DNA of 37,276 bases. Source: Fibrobacter succinogenes. Its GTDB lineage: Bacteria; Fibrobacterota; Fibrobacteria; Fibrobacterales; Fibrobacteraceae. The translations under genes were made by a program, and so were the position numbers. The first letter of the stretch is position 1. Every line of letters begins with the position of its first letter. Where the stretch lies: assembly GCA_902771595.1 (NCBI GenBank), contig CACXXH010000019.1, positions 1-37,276 on the forward strand, in the 5' to 3' direction. The notes under the pieces were generated by a model. The model had not been told where the DNA came from and ran no database searches. It worked only from the letters and a program-made list of their open reading frames with translations. This document shows, piece after piece, positions 23,663-32,486 of the stretch.

Positions 23663-25201
23663 TTAACCTCCTATCCCGCTGATGACGGGCTGGGTGGCCG
23701 CAGATATCTTTTCGAAAATCGGCGCGATGCTTGTGTCCAGCATGTCGGCGATCCACCCGGGGCAGATACCGATGAACAGGAGGCATGCGACAAGCACGAC
23801 GATGACGAGCTTCTCGCGGAAGCACCCGTCGGTAAGGCCTTCGTATTTTTTCGGGAGCGGACCGTGGAGCATGCGGTTCGCGGTCTGCAGAATATAGACC
23901 GCGGTCGTCGTGATGGAAAGGATGGCAAGCACGGTCACGATGCGGGTGAGCGTGGAATCCTGCTGGAAGGCACCGATGAAGATGGTGCTTTCGGCAATGA
24001 ACCCGCTGAAGCCCGGAAGGCCGAGGCCCGCGAAGCCGGCCAGCACGAAGCCTACGCCGAGGAAGGGCATCTTGCGCATGATGCCGCCCATCTCGGTGAT
24101 GTCACGCGTGTGCGTTCGTTCGTAAATCATGCCGATGGTCGCGAAGAAGAGCCCGGTGAGGAACCCGTGCGAAATCATCTGCAGGCTCGCGCCGCGCAGG
24201 CCCACCGGCGTGAGGGCGGCAAGCCCGAGGAAGATGAGGCCCAAGTGGCTGATGGAGCTGTAGGCGGTAATGTACTTGAGGTCCTTGTGACGGAGCGCGA
24301 TGAAGGGGCCGAGAACCACGTTGAATATGAGGAGCGCCACCACGTAGGGGAGCCAGATTTTGGCGGCTTCAGGCATCAGGAACATCGCGACGCGGAGGCA
24401 TCCGTAGGCTCCCATCTTCATCATGACGCCGGCGGCGAGCATGGAAACTGCGGTAGGTGCCGCGGAGTGACCGTCCGGGCTCCAGAAATGAAACGGGAAC
24501 AGCGAACTCGAAACCGCGAAGCCCATGAACATGAGCGGGAAGGCCCACATCTGGAATTCCATCGGCAAGCTGACCTTGGAGAGCTCCATGATGCTCCAGC
24601 TGTTTACGCCGCCTTCGAAGTAGAGCCCGAAGAGGGTAGCGAGAATCATCGAGGAACCGAACGCGAGGGTGAGCGTGAGTTTCTTGCCGCCGTAGTCCCT
24701 GCGGCCGCTGCCGTAGCATGCGATCATCAGGTACATGCACAGCGCTTCCATTTCGTAGAACACGAAGAAGAGCACGAGGTCGAAGCTCATGTACACGCCG
24801 TAGACGCTCGTGGCGAGCAGCTGGATGAGCGCGAAGAACACCTTCTGGTTGCCCTTGATGTTCCAACTCACGAGAACGCCGCCCCAAACGATGAACGCGG
24901 TGAGCGCAAGCAGCAGGATGTTGAGGCCGTCTGCGCCGACGGTGTAGTGCGCACCCATCATCGAGAGCCACGGGATGTCGGTAAAGAACCGGAGCGCAAG
25001 CGGAGCGGCGAGTTCGTTCGCGGGTTCACCCGTGAGAGCGTACACGCGGTAGGTGAGGAAGCATACGATGAGAAGGACGATTGTCGCGGAGGTGGCGTGA
25101 ATCGCCTTCAGTATCCCTGTGCGTGTTGCGGAGAGCGGAACGCATACGAGTACCGTAAGGAGAGGGATTATCCAGATGAGGTTGAAAAGTATCGTTTCCA
25201 T
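23663..25201 (-). CDS. nuoM: NADH-quinone oxidoreductase subunit M
   Basis: A 512-residue antiporter-like proton-pumping subunit. The start METILFNLIWIIPLL fits the family. Seen are FFVFYEMEALCMYLMIACYG, with the key Glu in the membrane, PFHFWSPDGHSAAPTAVSML, and YSSISHLGLIFLGL. Length is typical (about 500). The ATG at 25201 lies 7 bases after the nuoL stop; an upstream start inside nuoL would add 18 residues without a membrane character. Confidence 0.95.
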   Translation of the reverse strand: METILFNLIWIIPLLTVLVCVPLSATRTGILKAIHATSATIVLLIVCFLTYRVYALTGEPANELAAPLALRFFTDIPWLSMMGAHYTVGADGLNILLLALTAFIVWGGVLVSWNIKGNQKVFFALIQLLATSVYGVYMSFDLVLFFVFYEMEALCMYLMIACYGSGRRDYGGKKLTLTLAFGSSMILATLFGLYFEGGVNSWSIMELSKVSLPMEFQMWAFPLMFMGFAVSSSLFPFHFWSPDGHSAAPTAVSMLAAGVMMKMGAYGCLRVAMFLMPEAAKIWLPYVVALLIFNVVLGPFIALRHKDLKYITAYSSISHLGLIFLGLAALTPVGLRGASLQMISHGFLTGLFFATIGMIYERTHTRDITEMGGIMRKMPFLGVGFVLAGFAGLGLPGFSGFIAESTIFIGAFQQDSTLTRIVTVLAILSITTTAVYILQTANRMLHGPLPKKYEGLTDGCFREKLVIVVLVACLLFIGICPGWIADMLDTSIAPIFEKISAATQPVISGIGG

Positions 25202-25208
25202 GTTGCGC

Positions 25209-27164
25209 CTACAGGGGAAGCTGGCCGAAGAAACGCCAGATGAGAACGCCGACAATCAGAGTGCCGAGATAGAAGGGAAGGTAGCCCGCCTGTGCCGTGC
25301 GTACGAGATCGCCCAGCTTGTGGATGAACCATACGGAGAACGCGAGCAGTCCTTCGATTACATAGTCGTTGAAGGCGCGCGAGACGCGGGCGACTCCGCC
25401 GATAATGAACTGCCGTACGACGGTGTAGTACATCTCGTCGAAGTAGAACTTGTTGTAGACCACCTTGTACAGGCCGGAGCGGTTTTCCGCATCGAGCGCA
25501 CGTTGAATTTTCGCTTTCGGGCTCGCATAGAAGAACCATGCGATGGCGAGCGCGAGGACCGCGATGCCGATGGCGGCGAATGGAATCCAGGAGGCTTCGG
25601 GGAGCTTCACGAAAACGGGGGCGTGGAGCTTTCCGGGCGTGAAGAACTTCTCGAAGAGTCCCTTGCCGAGGAGGCCGCTCAGGAGCGCGGGCACGGCGAG
25701 CACCACGATCGGGAGGGTCATCGCGAGGTCTTCGTGCACGTGGCCCGCCTTGACGCCCTCATGGCGCGGTTCCCCGTGGAAGGCGAGGAAGAACAGGCGG
25801 AACATGTAGAACGTGGTAAGGCCGCTCGTGAGGAGGGCGAGCGCGAATACCGTGTAATGGTGGGCCTGGAATGCGGTGAGGATGATTTCGTCCTTGGAGA
25901 AGAATCCGGAGAACGGCGGAATGCCCGAAATCGCGAGAATCGAGATGAGCGAGCAGACGTAGGTGACGGGCATCTTCTTGCGGAGGCCACCCATCGCGTC
26001 GAGGTCGTTCGTGTGGACCTGGTGGATGAGGCTACCCGCGATAAGGAACAGGCTGCACTTGAAGAAGGCGTGCGTGAAGATGTGGAACGTGGATGCGGTC
26101 CAGCCCGTGGTGACGACCGCTTGGCCGATCTTGCAGGCGCCGAGTGCGAACATCATGTACCCGAGCTGCGAGAGCGTGGAGTAGGCGAGGATGCGCTTGA
26201 TGTCTTTCTGCGTGCAGGCGATGACGGCGGCGAACACCATCGTGAAGGCGCCCACCCACATGATGATGGTGAGGGAATCGCCGCAGACCGCGAAGAACGG
26301 GAAGAGGCGCGCTACCAGGTAGACGCCCGCGACCACCATCGTCGCGCTGTGGATGATGGAACTGACCGGAGTCGGACCTTCCATCGCGTTCGGGAGCCAG
26401 ATATGCATCGGGAACATGGCGGATTTGCCCCAGCCGCCGGTGAATATCAGGATAGACCCGAGGATAAGCGCGTTCGCCTTGCTTATCACGCAGAGCCCGA
26501 GGTCGATTGTCTCGGTACGGAACGGGTACAGCGAAAGCGAATTGATGGCCGAGAAGTCGAAGCTCCCCACCACGTAGCTCACGAGCACGATGCCGAGCAG
26601 GAAGAAACTGTCGGCGAAGCGCGTGAGGATGAAGGCCTGCTTGGAGGCGCTGACCGCGGAGGGCTTGTGGTACCAGAAACCGATGAGCAGGTAACTGGAC
26701 ACGCCCACGAGTTCCCAGAAGATGAACATCTGGAACAGGTTCGTCGCGACGACGAGCCCGAGCATGCTGAAGCTGAACAGCGAGAGCAGCGCGAAGAATC
26801 GTCCTTCGGCGCGGTCTTCTCGCATGTAGCCGATGCTGTAGATGTTCACCATGAGGCTGATGAACGTGACGACGACGAGCATCATCACCGAGAGCGGGTC
26901 GACGAGCATGCCGATTCTTGCGACCAGGTCGTCGATGAAGGGGAGGAACGTGTACTCGAAGAGGACTGCCTTCTGCGGGGCGAACGTCGAGCAGAAGTAG
27001 TGGACCGCGACGAGGATGGCGGACAGGGCCGAAACGCCGTTGAGCGTAACAGCGATGGCAGCGGCGGCTTTAGCGTTCCTGTTGCCGACAAACAGCCCGT
27101 TGATGACGAACGTCAGGAGCGGACACAGGAAAATGAGATAACCGAGGGTAACGTCGTTAATCAT
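25209..27164 (-). CDS. nuoL: NADH-quinone oxidoreductase subunit L
   Basis: A 651-residue antiporter-like subunit with the long C-terminal lateral helix that spans the membrane arm. Seen are FIFWELVGVSSYLLIGFWYHKPSA, WGKSAMFPMHIWLPNAMEGPTPVSSIIHSATMV and YSTLSQLGYMMFALG. All three antiporter-like subunits (L, M, N) are therefore present and the membrane arm looks complete for pumping. It overlaps nuoK by 8 bases. Confidence 0.96.
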   Translation of the reverse strand: MINDVTLGYLIFLCPLLTFVINGLFVGNRNAKAAAAIAVTLNGVSALSAILVAVHYFCSTFAPQKAVLFEYTFLPFIDDLVARIGMLVDPLSVMMLVVVTFISLMVNIYSIGYMREDRAEGRFFALLSLFSFSMLGLVVATNLFQMFIFWELVGVSSYLLIGFWYHKPSAVSASKQAFILTRFADSFFLLGIVLVSYVVGSFDFSAINSLSLYPFRTETIDLGLCVISKANALILGSILIFTGGWGKSAMFPMHIWLPNAMEGPTPVSSIIHSATMVVAGVYLVARLFPFFAVCGDSLTIIMWVGAFTMVFAAVIACTQKDIKRILAYSTLSQLGYMMFALGACKIGQAVVTTGWTASTFHIFTHAFFKCSLFLIAGSLIHQVHTNDLDAMGGLRKKMPVTYVCSLISILAISGIPPFSGFFSKDEIILTAFQAHHYTVFALALLTSGLTTFYMFRLFFLAFHGEPRHEGVKAGHVHEDLAMTLPIVVLAVPALLSGLLGKGLFEKFFTPGKLHAPVFVKLPEASWIPFAAIGIAVLALAIAWFFYASPKAKIQRALDAENRSGLYKVVYNKFYFDEMYYTVVRQFIIGGVARVSRAFNDYVIEGLLAFSVWFIHKLGDLVRTAQAGYLPFYLGTLIVGVLIWRFFGQLPL

Positions 27165-27462
27165 GCAAATCCCTCAACTGGTCTACGTCAAGGCTCTTGT
27201 GGCGACGGTACATGGTGACGATGATGGCAAGGGCGATTGCCATTTCGCAGGCCGTCACGGCGATGACGAAAATACTGAAGAGCGCACCCGCGGTGGCATC
27301 GTGCGCGGAGAAATAGGCGAAACTGATGAAGTTGATGTTCGCCGCGTTCAGCATGAGCTCGATGGAAATGAGCATGCCGATGAGGTGGCGCCTGCGCATG
27401 AGGCCCCAGACTCCGATGCCGAACAGGAGGAATGCGAGTATTAGGCAGTTCATCAAATTCAT
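27157..27462 (-). CDS. nuoK: NADH-quinone oxidoreductase subunit K
   Basis: A 101-residue membrane subunit with three helices. Typical features are GVWGLMRRRHLIGMLISIELMLNAANINFI, with the conserved membrane Glu of SIELML, and the second Glu in VTACEMAIALAI. It belongs to the antechamber region of the proton path. Its start overlaps the nuoJ stop by one base (TAATG). Confidence 0.96.
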   Translation of the reverse strand: MNLMNCLILAFLLFGIGVWGLMRRRHLIGMLISIELMLNAANINFISFAYFSAHDATAGALFSIFVIAVTACEMAIALAIIVTMYRRHKSLDVDQLRDLHD

Positions 27463-28067
27463 TATTTTACCGCCTTTTCTTTTTCGACTTCGTCCTTGGT
27501 CTTGCGGGCGACGGTGATGGCACAGATGAGCGTCATCAGGAGGAGCACGCTCACCACCTCGAAGGGGATGATGAAGCCGTCCTGGCCGTAGCCGAGGAGC
27601 CTGAGGGCGAACTGTTCAAGTCCGGAATAGCCTTCGGGCGCGCTGACCGCGCCGCTGGAGAGCGATTCTACCGGGAGGATGCACTTGACCATCACGAATA
27701 CGAACGCGATGGAAAGGACGAATGCCGCGAACACTCGCGGGATTTTCGTGGTGAACGCGTCTTCGCCGAGATGGCTTGTCAGGAGGATCGTGAACACCAC
27801 GAAGATGACGACGCCTCCCACGTAGACCATCACCTGCGCGAGCGCGATGAACTCGGCGTGCAGGAGCAGGTAGAGGATGGCGGTTGCGACAAAGCTGAAA
27901 ATCAGGAACACGGCGCTTTGCAGGATGTTCTTCACGGCGACAGTGCAGATGGCGGTGAAGAGCATGACCGCGGCGACCACATAAAACGCGATATCCAAGC
28001 CTCCCATCGGGAAGGCCAGCGGGAACTCCGGCAACTGGATATTAGGTAAGGCTAGATTCGGGAACAT
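27462..28067 (-). CDS. nuoJ: NADH-quinone oxidoreductase subunit J
   Basis: A 201-residue membrane subunit with five predicted helices. The start MFPNLALPNIQL at 28067 overlaps the nuoI stop by one base. Seen are NILQSAVFLIFSFVATAILYLLLHAEFIALAQVMVYVGGVVIF, the conserved core including the helix that changes shape during turnover. Length is slightly above that of the E. coli protein, and the basic tail TKDEVEKEKAVK is cytoplasmic. Confidence 0.95.
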   Translation of the reverse strand: MFPNLALPNIQLPEFPLAFPMGGLDIAFYVVAAVMLFTAICTVAVKNILQSAVFLIFSFVATAILYLLLHAEFIALAQVMVYVGGVVIFVVFTILLTSHLGEDAFTTKIPRVFAAFVLSIAFVFVMVKCILPVESLSSGAVSAPEGYSGLEQFALRLLGYGQDGFIIPFEVVSVLLLMTLICAITVARKTKDEVEKEKAVK

Positions 28068-28540
28068 TATCCTTGTCCCTCCTTCTTGTTCAATATCATT
28101 TCGAGCGTGTTCGGGTCGGTTGTCGCCACCTCGAAATCCTGGTTCATGCGGATGGCGCCGAACGGGCACGCTTCCACGCAGAGCCCGCACTGGGTGCAGC
28201 TCGCGAAATGGTATACGTAGCGGCCCAGCACCTTCTTGCCCGCGATGTTCTTGGTCGAGAGCACGTTGATGCTCGCGTTCGGGCAGGCGCGTTCGCACAT
28301 GCCGCAGGCGGTGCAGTGGTTGTTGCCTTCTTCGTCCTCGATCATCTCGAGGCGGCCGCGGTAGCGGTCATGCATTTTGAGCGTTTTCCTGTTTTCGGGG
28401 TACTGCTCCGTGACGATGCGTCTTGGGTCAAAGAAGTACTTGAGCGAAACGGAAAGCCCGCAAATCAGGCTCCACGGCCCGGTAATGCAGCGCTTGAAGT
28501 AGCGCTTGAAATATTGCAGTAGGGTAATGTTCTCTTGCAT
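28067..28540 (-). CDS. nuoI: NADH-quinone oxidoreductase subunit I
   Basis: A 157-residue peripheral subunit carrying two [4Fe-4S] clusters (N6a and N6b). Cysteines are 76, 79, 82, 86 (CTACGMCERACP) and 115, 118, 121, 125 (CTQCGLCVEACP). The ATG at 28540 is chosen because GGGAG precedes it by a proper distance. A GTG at 28561 would add seven residues and overlap nuoH. With the NuoEFG module missing here, this ferredoxin-like subunit would be the natural entry point for electrons. Confidence 0.95.
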   Translation of the reverse strand: MQENITLLQYFKRYFKRCITGPWSLICGLSVSLKYFFDPRRIVTEQYPENRKTLKMHDRYRGRLEMIEDEEGNNHCTACGMCERACPNASINVLSTKNIAGKKVLGRYVYHFASCTQCGLCVEACPFGAIRMNQDFEVATTDPNTLEMILNKKEGQG

Positions 28541-28553
28541 AGGAATCTCCCGC

Positions 28554-29675
28554 CTAACCACAGACCACTATGTATGCCGCGCCGGCAACGAGCAGCACGA
28601 GGTTCACGGGCAACAAAAATTTCCATTCGAAATCCATCAGCTGGTCGACGCGCGGGCGCACGAACGTCCAGCGGACCATCATGTAGCACCAAATCATGAA
28701 GAAGACTTTCGCGAAGAACCACACGACACCGGGCACCATGTTGAGGTAGTTGTCCACGAACGAGACACCGATGCAGGGCGGCAGGAATCCGCCGAGGAAG
28801 CATGTGGTCGCAAGCGCCGAGTTCGTCACCAACGCGATGTATTCGGCGAGGTAGAACATGGCGAAAGGCGTGCCGTTGTATTCGGTATGGTAGCCGCCGG
28901 TGAGTTCCTGCTCCGCTTCGGCGATGTCGAAGGGGGCGCGGTTCATTTCGGCGGTAGAAGAAATGAAGAACAGGATGAAGGCGATGATGCCGAGTACGGG
29001 AATCTTGAAAATCCACCAGTCGGCGATTGTGCCTTCTTGGCCGAGCGTGATGCTCATGAGGTTCGTGGAACCCGAAATCATCACGACGAACAGAAGGATC
29101 ATCGCGAACGAGATTTCGTAGCTGATCATCTGGGCGCCGCTACGCAGCGCTCCGAGCAGGGAGTACTTGTTGTTGCTGCTCCAGCCGCCGAGCAAGATGC
29201 CCAACACGCCGAAACCGTTTACCGCGATAATGAGCGGGATGCCCATCGACACGTCGGCGACCACGAGGTTCCTGCCGAAGGGGATGAGTGCGCACACGAT
29301 GAAGGGGGCGATGAGCACGATGAGCGGTGCGAGATAGAACATCAACTTGTCCGCGCCGCTCGGGGCGTAGACTTCCTTGAAGAGCATCTTGAGCACGTCG
29401 GCGATGGTCTGGATGGTACCGTGCCAGCCGAGGCGCATGGGGCCGAGTCTGCACTGGATGTGGGCGCAGACCTTGCGTTCCATGTAGATGAGGATGGGAG
29501 CGGAACCGATGTTCACCACGCATACGGCGATGACGCAGATGACCGCGTTTATCAAGAAGGCGACGATGCTGTTGAGCGTATCGCTCTGGAGGCTCGCCGG
29601 CAGGAATTCCGCGAGGCGCGGAACCATGTCGCGTACGAAATCGCCGATGGGGTTAGTGACTGAAGGTACAAACAT
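28554..29675 (-). CDS. nuoH: NADH-quinone oxidoreductase subunit H
   Basis: A 373-residue membrane subunit that forms the quinone tunnel with NuoB and NuoD. Seen are APILIYMERKVCAHIQCRLGP with the MERK motif, GWHGTIQTIADVLKMLFKE, and STAEMNRAPFDIAEAEQELTGGYHTEYNG, the highly conserved acidic loop at the quinone site. It starts 3 bases after the nuoD stop. A normal NuoH in every visible respect. Confidence 0.96.
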   Translation of the reverse strand: MFVPSVTNPIGDFVRDMVPRLAEFLPASLQSDTLNSIVAFLINAVICVIAVCVVNIGSAPILIYMERKVCAHIQCRLGPMRLGWHGTIQTIADVLKMLFKEVYAPSGADKLMFYLAPLIVLIAPFIVCALIPFGRNLVVADVSMGIPLIIAVNGFGVLGILLGGWSSNNKYSLLGALRSGAQMISYEISFAMILLFVVMISGSTNLMSITLGQEGTIADWWIFKIPVLGIIAFILFFISSTAEMNRAPFDIAEAEQELTGGYHTEYNGTPFAMFYLAEYIALVTNSALATTCFLGGFLPPCIGVSFVDNYLNMVPGVVWFFAKVFFMIWCYMMVRWTFVRPRVDQLMDFEWKFLLPVNLVLLVAGAAYIVVCG

Positions 29676-29678
29676 ATA

Positions 29679-30815
29679 TTACCTGTCAATTTCGGGAATG
29701 ACCGGGTCGAGGGTTGCCATGATGGTCACGAGGTCGGATATCTTGTGGCCCTGCGCCATCTTGTTGAGCGCTGCGATATGCGGGAAGCTGGGACCGCGCG
29801 TGTGGATGCGGTAGGGCTTCTCGCCGGTTGTTGCCGCCACCACGTAGGTGGCGTACAGGCCTTTCGCCGTCTCGATTTCGCTGTAGTAGCGGCCCTCGGG
29901 GAGTCGCACCGGTTTTTCCTTGCTGCGCCAAGGTCCTTCCTTCGGGAACTTTTCGACACACTGGCGCAGGATTTTCATGGATTCGTGTATTTCGGCAATG
30001 CGGATCTTGTAACGGTCGTAACAGTCGCCGTTCTTGAATGTCGGAATGTCGAAATCGAACTGGTCGTAGATGCTGTACGGGTTGGCGCGACGCACGTCGA
30101 ATTCGACGCCGCTTGCGCGCAGCACCGGGCCCGAGCATCCGTAAGCGATGGCGTCTTCCTTGCTGAGCACGCCGATGCCTATGCTGCGTTCAAGCACGAT
30201 GATGTTCTTGGAGAGGAAGCGTTCGTAGTCCCTCATGGAATCTTCGAGGTGATCTAGGAACGCCTTCACACGCGGGATAAACGTTTCGGGCACGTCGTAG
30301 CGGCTTCCGCCCGGCCTGAAGTAGTTCGTGGTGAGTCGCGAACCCGTGACTTCCTCGAGGATGTCGTGAATCATCTCGCGTTCCTTGAACCCGAACAGCA
30401 GGCAGGTTTGCCCGCCGAGGTCGCCGCCGAAGCAGCCGTAGAACACGAGGTGGCTTGCAATGCGGCCCAGTTCCTGGAGCATCACGCGGATGTATTCGCC
30501 CTTCTCGGGCACACCCACGTTCATGCCTTTTTCGAGTGCAATCACGACGCCCAGGTTGTTCTGGATAGCTGTGAGGTAGTCCTGACGGTCGGAAAGCGCG
30601 ATGTACTGCAGGTAGCTCATCGATTCCGCCTGCTTTTCCATGCCGCGGTGGATGTAGCCGAAATGCGGGACGACTTCGACGATGGTCTCGCCGTCCATGC
30701 GCAGCGCAAGGCGGAGCGCACCGTGCGTACTCGGGTGCTGGGGACCCATGTTGATGAAGAATTCTTCGGTATTGGTTTCGCGCTGGAGGCGGAATCCTGG
30801 AGGCAGACTCGGCAT
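29679..30815 (-). CDS. nuoD: NADH-quinone oxidoreductase subunit D
   Basis: A 378-residue 49-kDa-type subunit lining the quinone pocket. Seen are FFINMGPQHPSTHGALRLAL, with the quinone-site His, then GYIHRGMEKQAESM, RIASHL and the C-terminal RGPSFPHIAALNKMAQGHKISDLVTIMATLDPVIPEIDR. The start MPSLPPGF at 30815 overlaps the nuoBC stop by one base. NuoD is separate from NuoC, unlike the CD fusion of E. coli. Confidence 0.96.
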   Translation of the reverse strand: MPSLPPGFRLQRETNTEEFFINMGPQHPSTHGALRLALRMDGETIVEVVPHFGYIHRGMEKQAESMSYLQYIALSDRQDYLTAIQNNLGVVIALEKGMNVGVPEKGEYIRVMLQELGRIASHLVFYGCFGGDLGGQTCLLFGFKEREMIHDILEEVTGSRLTTNYFRPGGSRYDVPETFIPRVKAFLDHLEDSMRDYERFLSKNIIVLERSIGIGVLSKEDAIAYGCSGPVLRASGVEFDVRRANPYSIYDQFDFDIPTFKNGDCYDRYKIRIAEIHESMKILRQCVEKFPKEGPWRSKEKPVRLPEGRYYSEIETAKGLYATYVVAATTGEKPYRIHTRGPSFPHIAALNKMAQGHKISDLVTIMATLDPVIPEIDR

Positions 30816-32074
30816 TATACGGGCCTCCTGATCATTTGCGGGTGGGTGAAGTCCTTGCGCAGGGGGTAACCCACGAAGTCCTTGTCGAGGAATATGCGGC
30901 GCTGGTCCGGATGGCCTTCGAAGTTGATGCCGAACATGTCGTACACTTCGCGTTCCTTGACTTCGGCGCCCGGGTACAGGTGGCTGATGCTCTTGACGCT
31001 TGCGAGGAGCGACGTCGGGCGCTTCTCCTCGGGGATGCTGAAGTCCTTCTTCATCTGCACGCAGAGGAAGAGCTTGTGGCCGTGCTTCAGGCTGCGCAGC
31101 ATTGTCACCATGTCGAAGTGGTCGTCGTAGTCGATGGCGGTCACGTCGATGAGGTAGTCCATGTCGAACTCGGGAGAATTCTTCACGAACTCGACGATGG
31201 GGAGGTAGTCCTCGGGTTCCACCATCACTTCGAGCGGACGGTCGGCGGGAATTGCCGCCACCACGTCTTCGATCGGGTCTTCGCTGTGCGTGTGCACCGT
31301 TACGTTCGGGAACTTCTCGCGCAGTTTGGCGAAAATCTCGGATTGCGTGAGGCCGAACCTGTTGAAGGGAACGCGCGGAACTTCCGGGAAGTCTTCCTTC
31401 TTTACGCGGATGGGCTTGAAGCTGGACTTGTAGTCCGGATGTTCTTCCTTGAACTTCGCGCGGGCCTCGGCCATCTCCTCGTCCTTCATCTCTTCGAGGG
31501 CGGCCCATGTCTTCGCCGCCTCGCGGTAGCGGTCCATGGTGGAGACGTCCTTCGGGTTGCCTTCGTGCCACGGGTTGCGGCAGGTTTCCTTCAGGATTTT
31601 TTCGCGCAGGGTCAGAAGCCCGTGGAAAAGCGCTTCGGGGCGCGGCGGGCAGCCGGGGACGAACACGTCGACCGGAATCAGGTTCTGCGCACCGCGGACG
31701 ACGGCGTAGTTGTCGTAGATGAACGGTCCGCCGCTGATGGTGCATGCGCCCATCGCGATTGCGTACTTGGGCCCGGGAATCTGTTCCCAGAGCATCTGGA
31801 TGGCGGGGGCCATGCGGCGGGTGATCGTACCCGCGAGGATAAAGAGGTCGGCCTGGCGCGGGGAGGCACGGAACACTTCGGAGCCGAAGCGGGCGATGTC
31901 GTAGCGTGCCATGGAGCTGCTCATCATTTCGATGGCGCAGCAGCTAGTACCGTAGGTCAGGGGCCAGATGGAATTCGCTCGAGCCCAGTTCACCACGTAG
32001 TCGATGGCGTTCACGACGTACTTGCCGCCGGGAATCGGGTCGAGTATCTTGGGGGCGAAGTTGATTATTCCCAT
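30815..32074 (-). CDS. nuoBC: Fused NADH-quinone oxidoreductase subunits B and C
   Basis: A 419-residue single reading frame that joins two subunits. Residues 1-165 are NuoB with the N2 cluster ligands Cys45-Cys46 (GTSCCAIEMM), Cys111 (GACTISGG) and Cys142 (PGCPPRPE). A charged, Glu/Lys-rich linker covers about 165-240. Residues 240-419 are NuoC, ending with EREVYDMFGINFEGHPDQRRI and LRKDFTHP. No stop codon or ribosome-binding site separates the parts. In most bacteria B and C are separate. Its start overlaps the nuoA 3' end by ten bases. Confidence 0.94.
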   Translation of the reverse strand: MGIINFAPKILDPIPGGKYVVNAIDYVVNWARANSIWPLTYGTSCCAIEMMSSSMARYDIARFGSEVFRASPRQADLFILAGTITRRMAPAIQMLWEQIPGPKYAIAMGACTISGGPFIYDNYAVVRGAQNLIPVDVFVPGCPPRPEALFHGLLTLREKILKETCRNPWHEGNPKDVSTMDRYREAAKTWAALEEMKDEEMAEARAKFKEEHPDYKSSFKPIRVKKEDFPEVPRVPFNRFGLTQSEIFAKLREKFPNVTVHTHSEDPIEDVVAAIPADRPLEVMVEPEDYLPIVEFVKNSPEFDMDYLIDVTAIDYDDHFDMVTMLRSLKHGHKLFLCVQMKKDFSIPEEKRPTSLLASVKSISHLYPGAEVKEREVYDMFGINFEGHPDQRRIFLDKDFVGYPLRKDFTHPQMIRRPV

Positions 32075-32445
32075 TTGAGGATACCTTTTTTCCAGGCGTA
32101 TGCGAGGCCGGAAACGAGGATGGCTATGAAAATCGCAAGGTCAACAAGGACGATGATGGGCGAGAGCGCCGTATGTCCTGCCATGATTTCCTTGAAGTTC
32201 ATCATGACGGGGAAGAGAAACAGCGCTTCGATGTCGAACACGAGGAACAGGAGAGCAAACAGGTAGTAGCCCACCTTGAACTGGATACGGGCGTTGCCGA
32301 TGGTCTCCATGCCGCATTCGTAGGGCGCCATCTTGTTCTTGGTATTCTTGGTCCTGTAGCCGAGCAAAAGCCCGACGACGGTCGCCGCCGCAGCGATGAA
32401 CGCGCCCAGGAAAAGGAATATGGATAGGATGATATATTCAGACAT
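32065..32445 (-). CDS. nuoA: NADH-quinone oxidoreductase subunit A
   Basis: A 126-residue membrane subunit with three helices. Seen are PYECGMETIGNARIQFKVGYYLFALLFLVFDIEALFLFP, with the loop Cys near the quinone site and the FDIEALFLFP helix signature. It is the first nuo gene. It is preceded within 40 bases by the orphan protein gene and spoT in the same direction, so the operon may be transcribed from a promoter far upstream. No nuoE, nuoF or nuoG is present between or around the nuo genes in this window. Confidence 0.95.
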   Translation of the reverse strand: MSEYIILSIFLFLGAFIAAAATVVGLLLGYRTKNTKNKMAPYECGMETIGNARIQFKVGYYLFALLFLVFDIEALFLFPVMMNFKEIMAGHTALSPIIVLVDLAIFIAILVSGLAYAWKKGILKWE

Positions 32446-32461
32446 AGATTCTACTCATTTC

Positions 32462-32486
32462 ACATTACACATTTCACATTCCACAT
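32462..32486 (-). repeat. Intercistronic ATGTGGAATGTG element, copy 2
   Basis: The minus-strand sequence matches 19799-19823 at 24 of 25 bases. It overlaps the end of the orphan gene and lies upstream of nuoA, in the direction of transcription. A 12-base relative (GGAATGTGAAAT) is at 35244-35255, before spoT. Confidence 0.75.

Noticed and set aside
25119..27218. Open frame of 699 codons opposite nuoL
   Set aside because: It is antisense to nuoL, is made of Arg, Glu, His and Asp runs typical of reverse translations of membrane proteins, and has no ribosome-binding site.
30836..32266. Long open frame opposite nuoBC
   Set aside because: Antisense shadow of a sure gene with no motif of its own.
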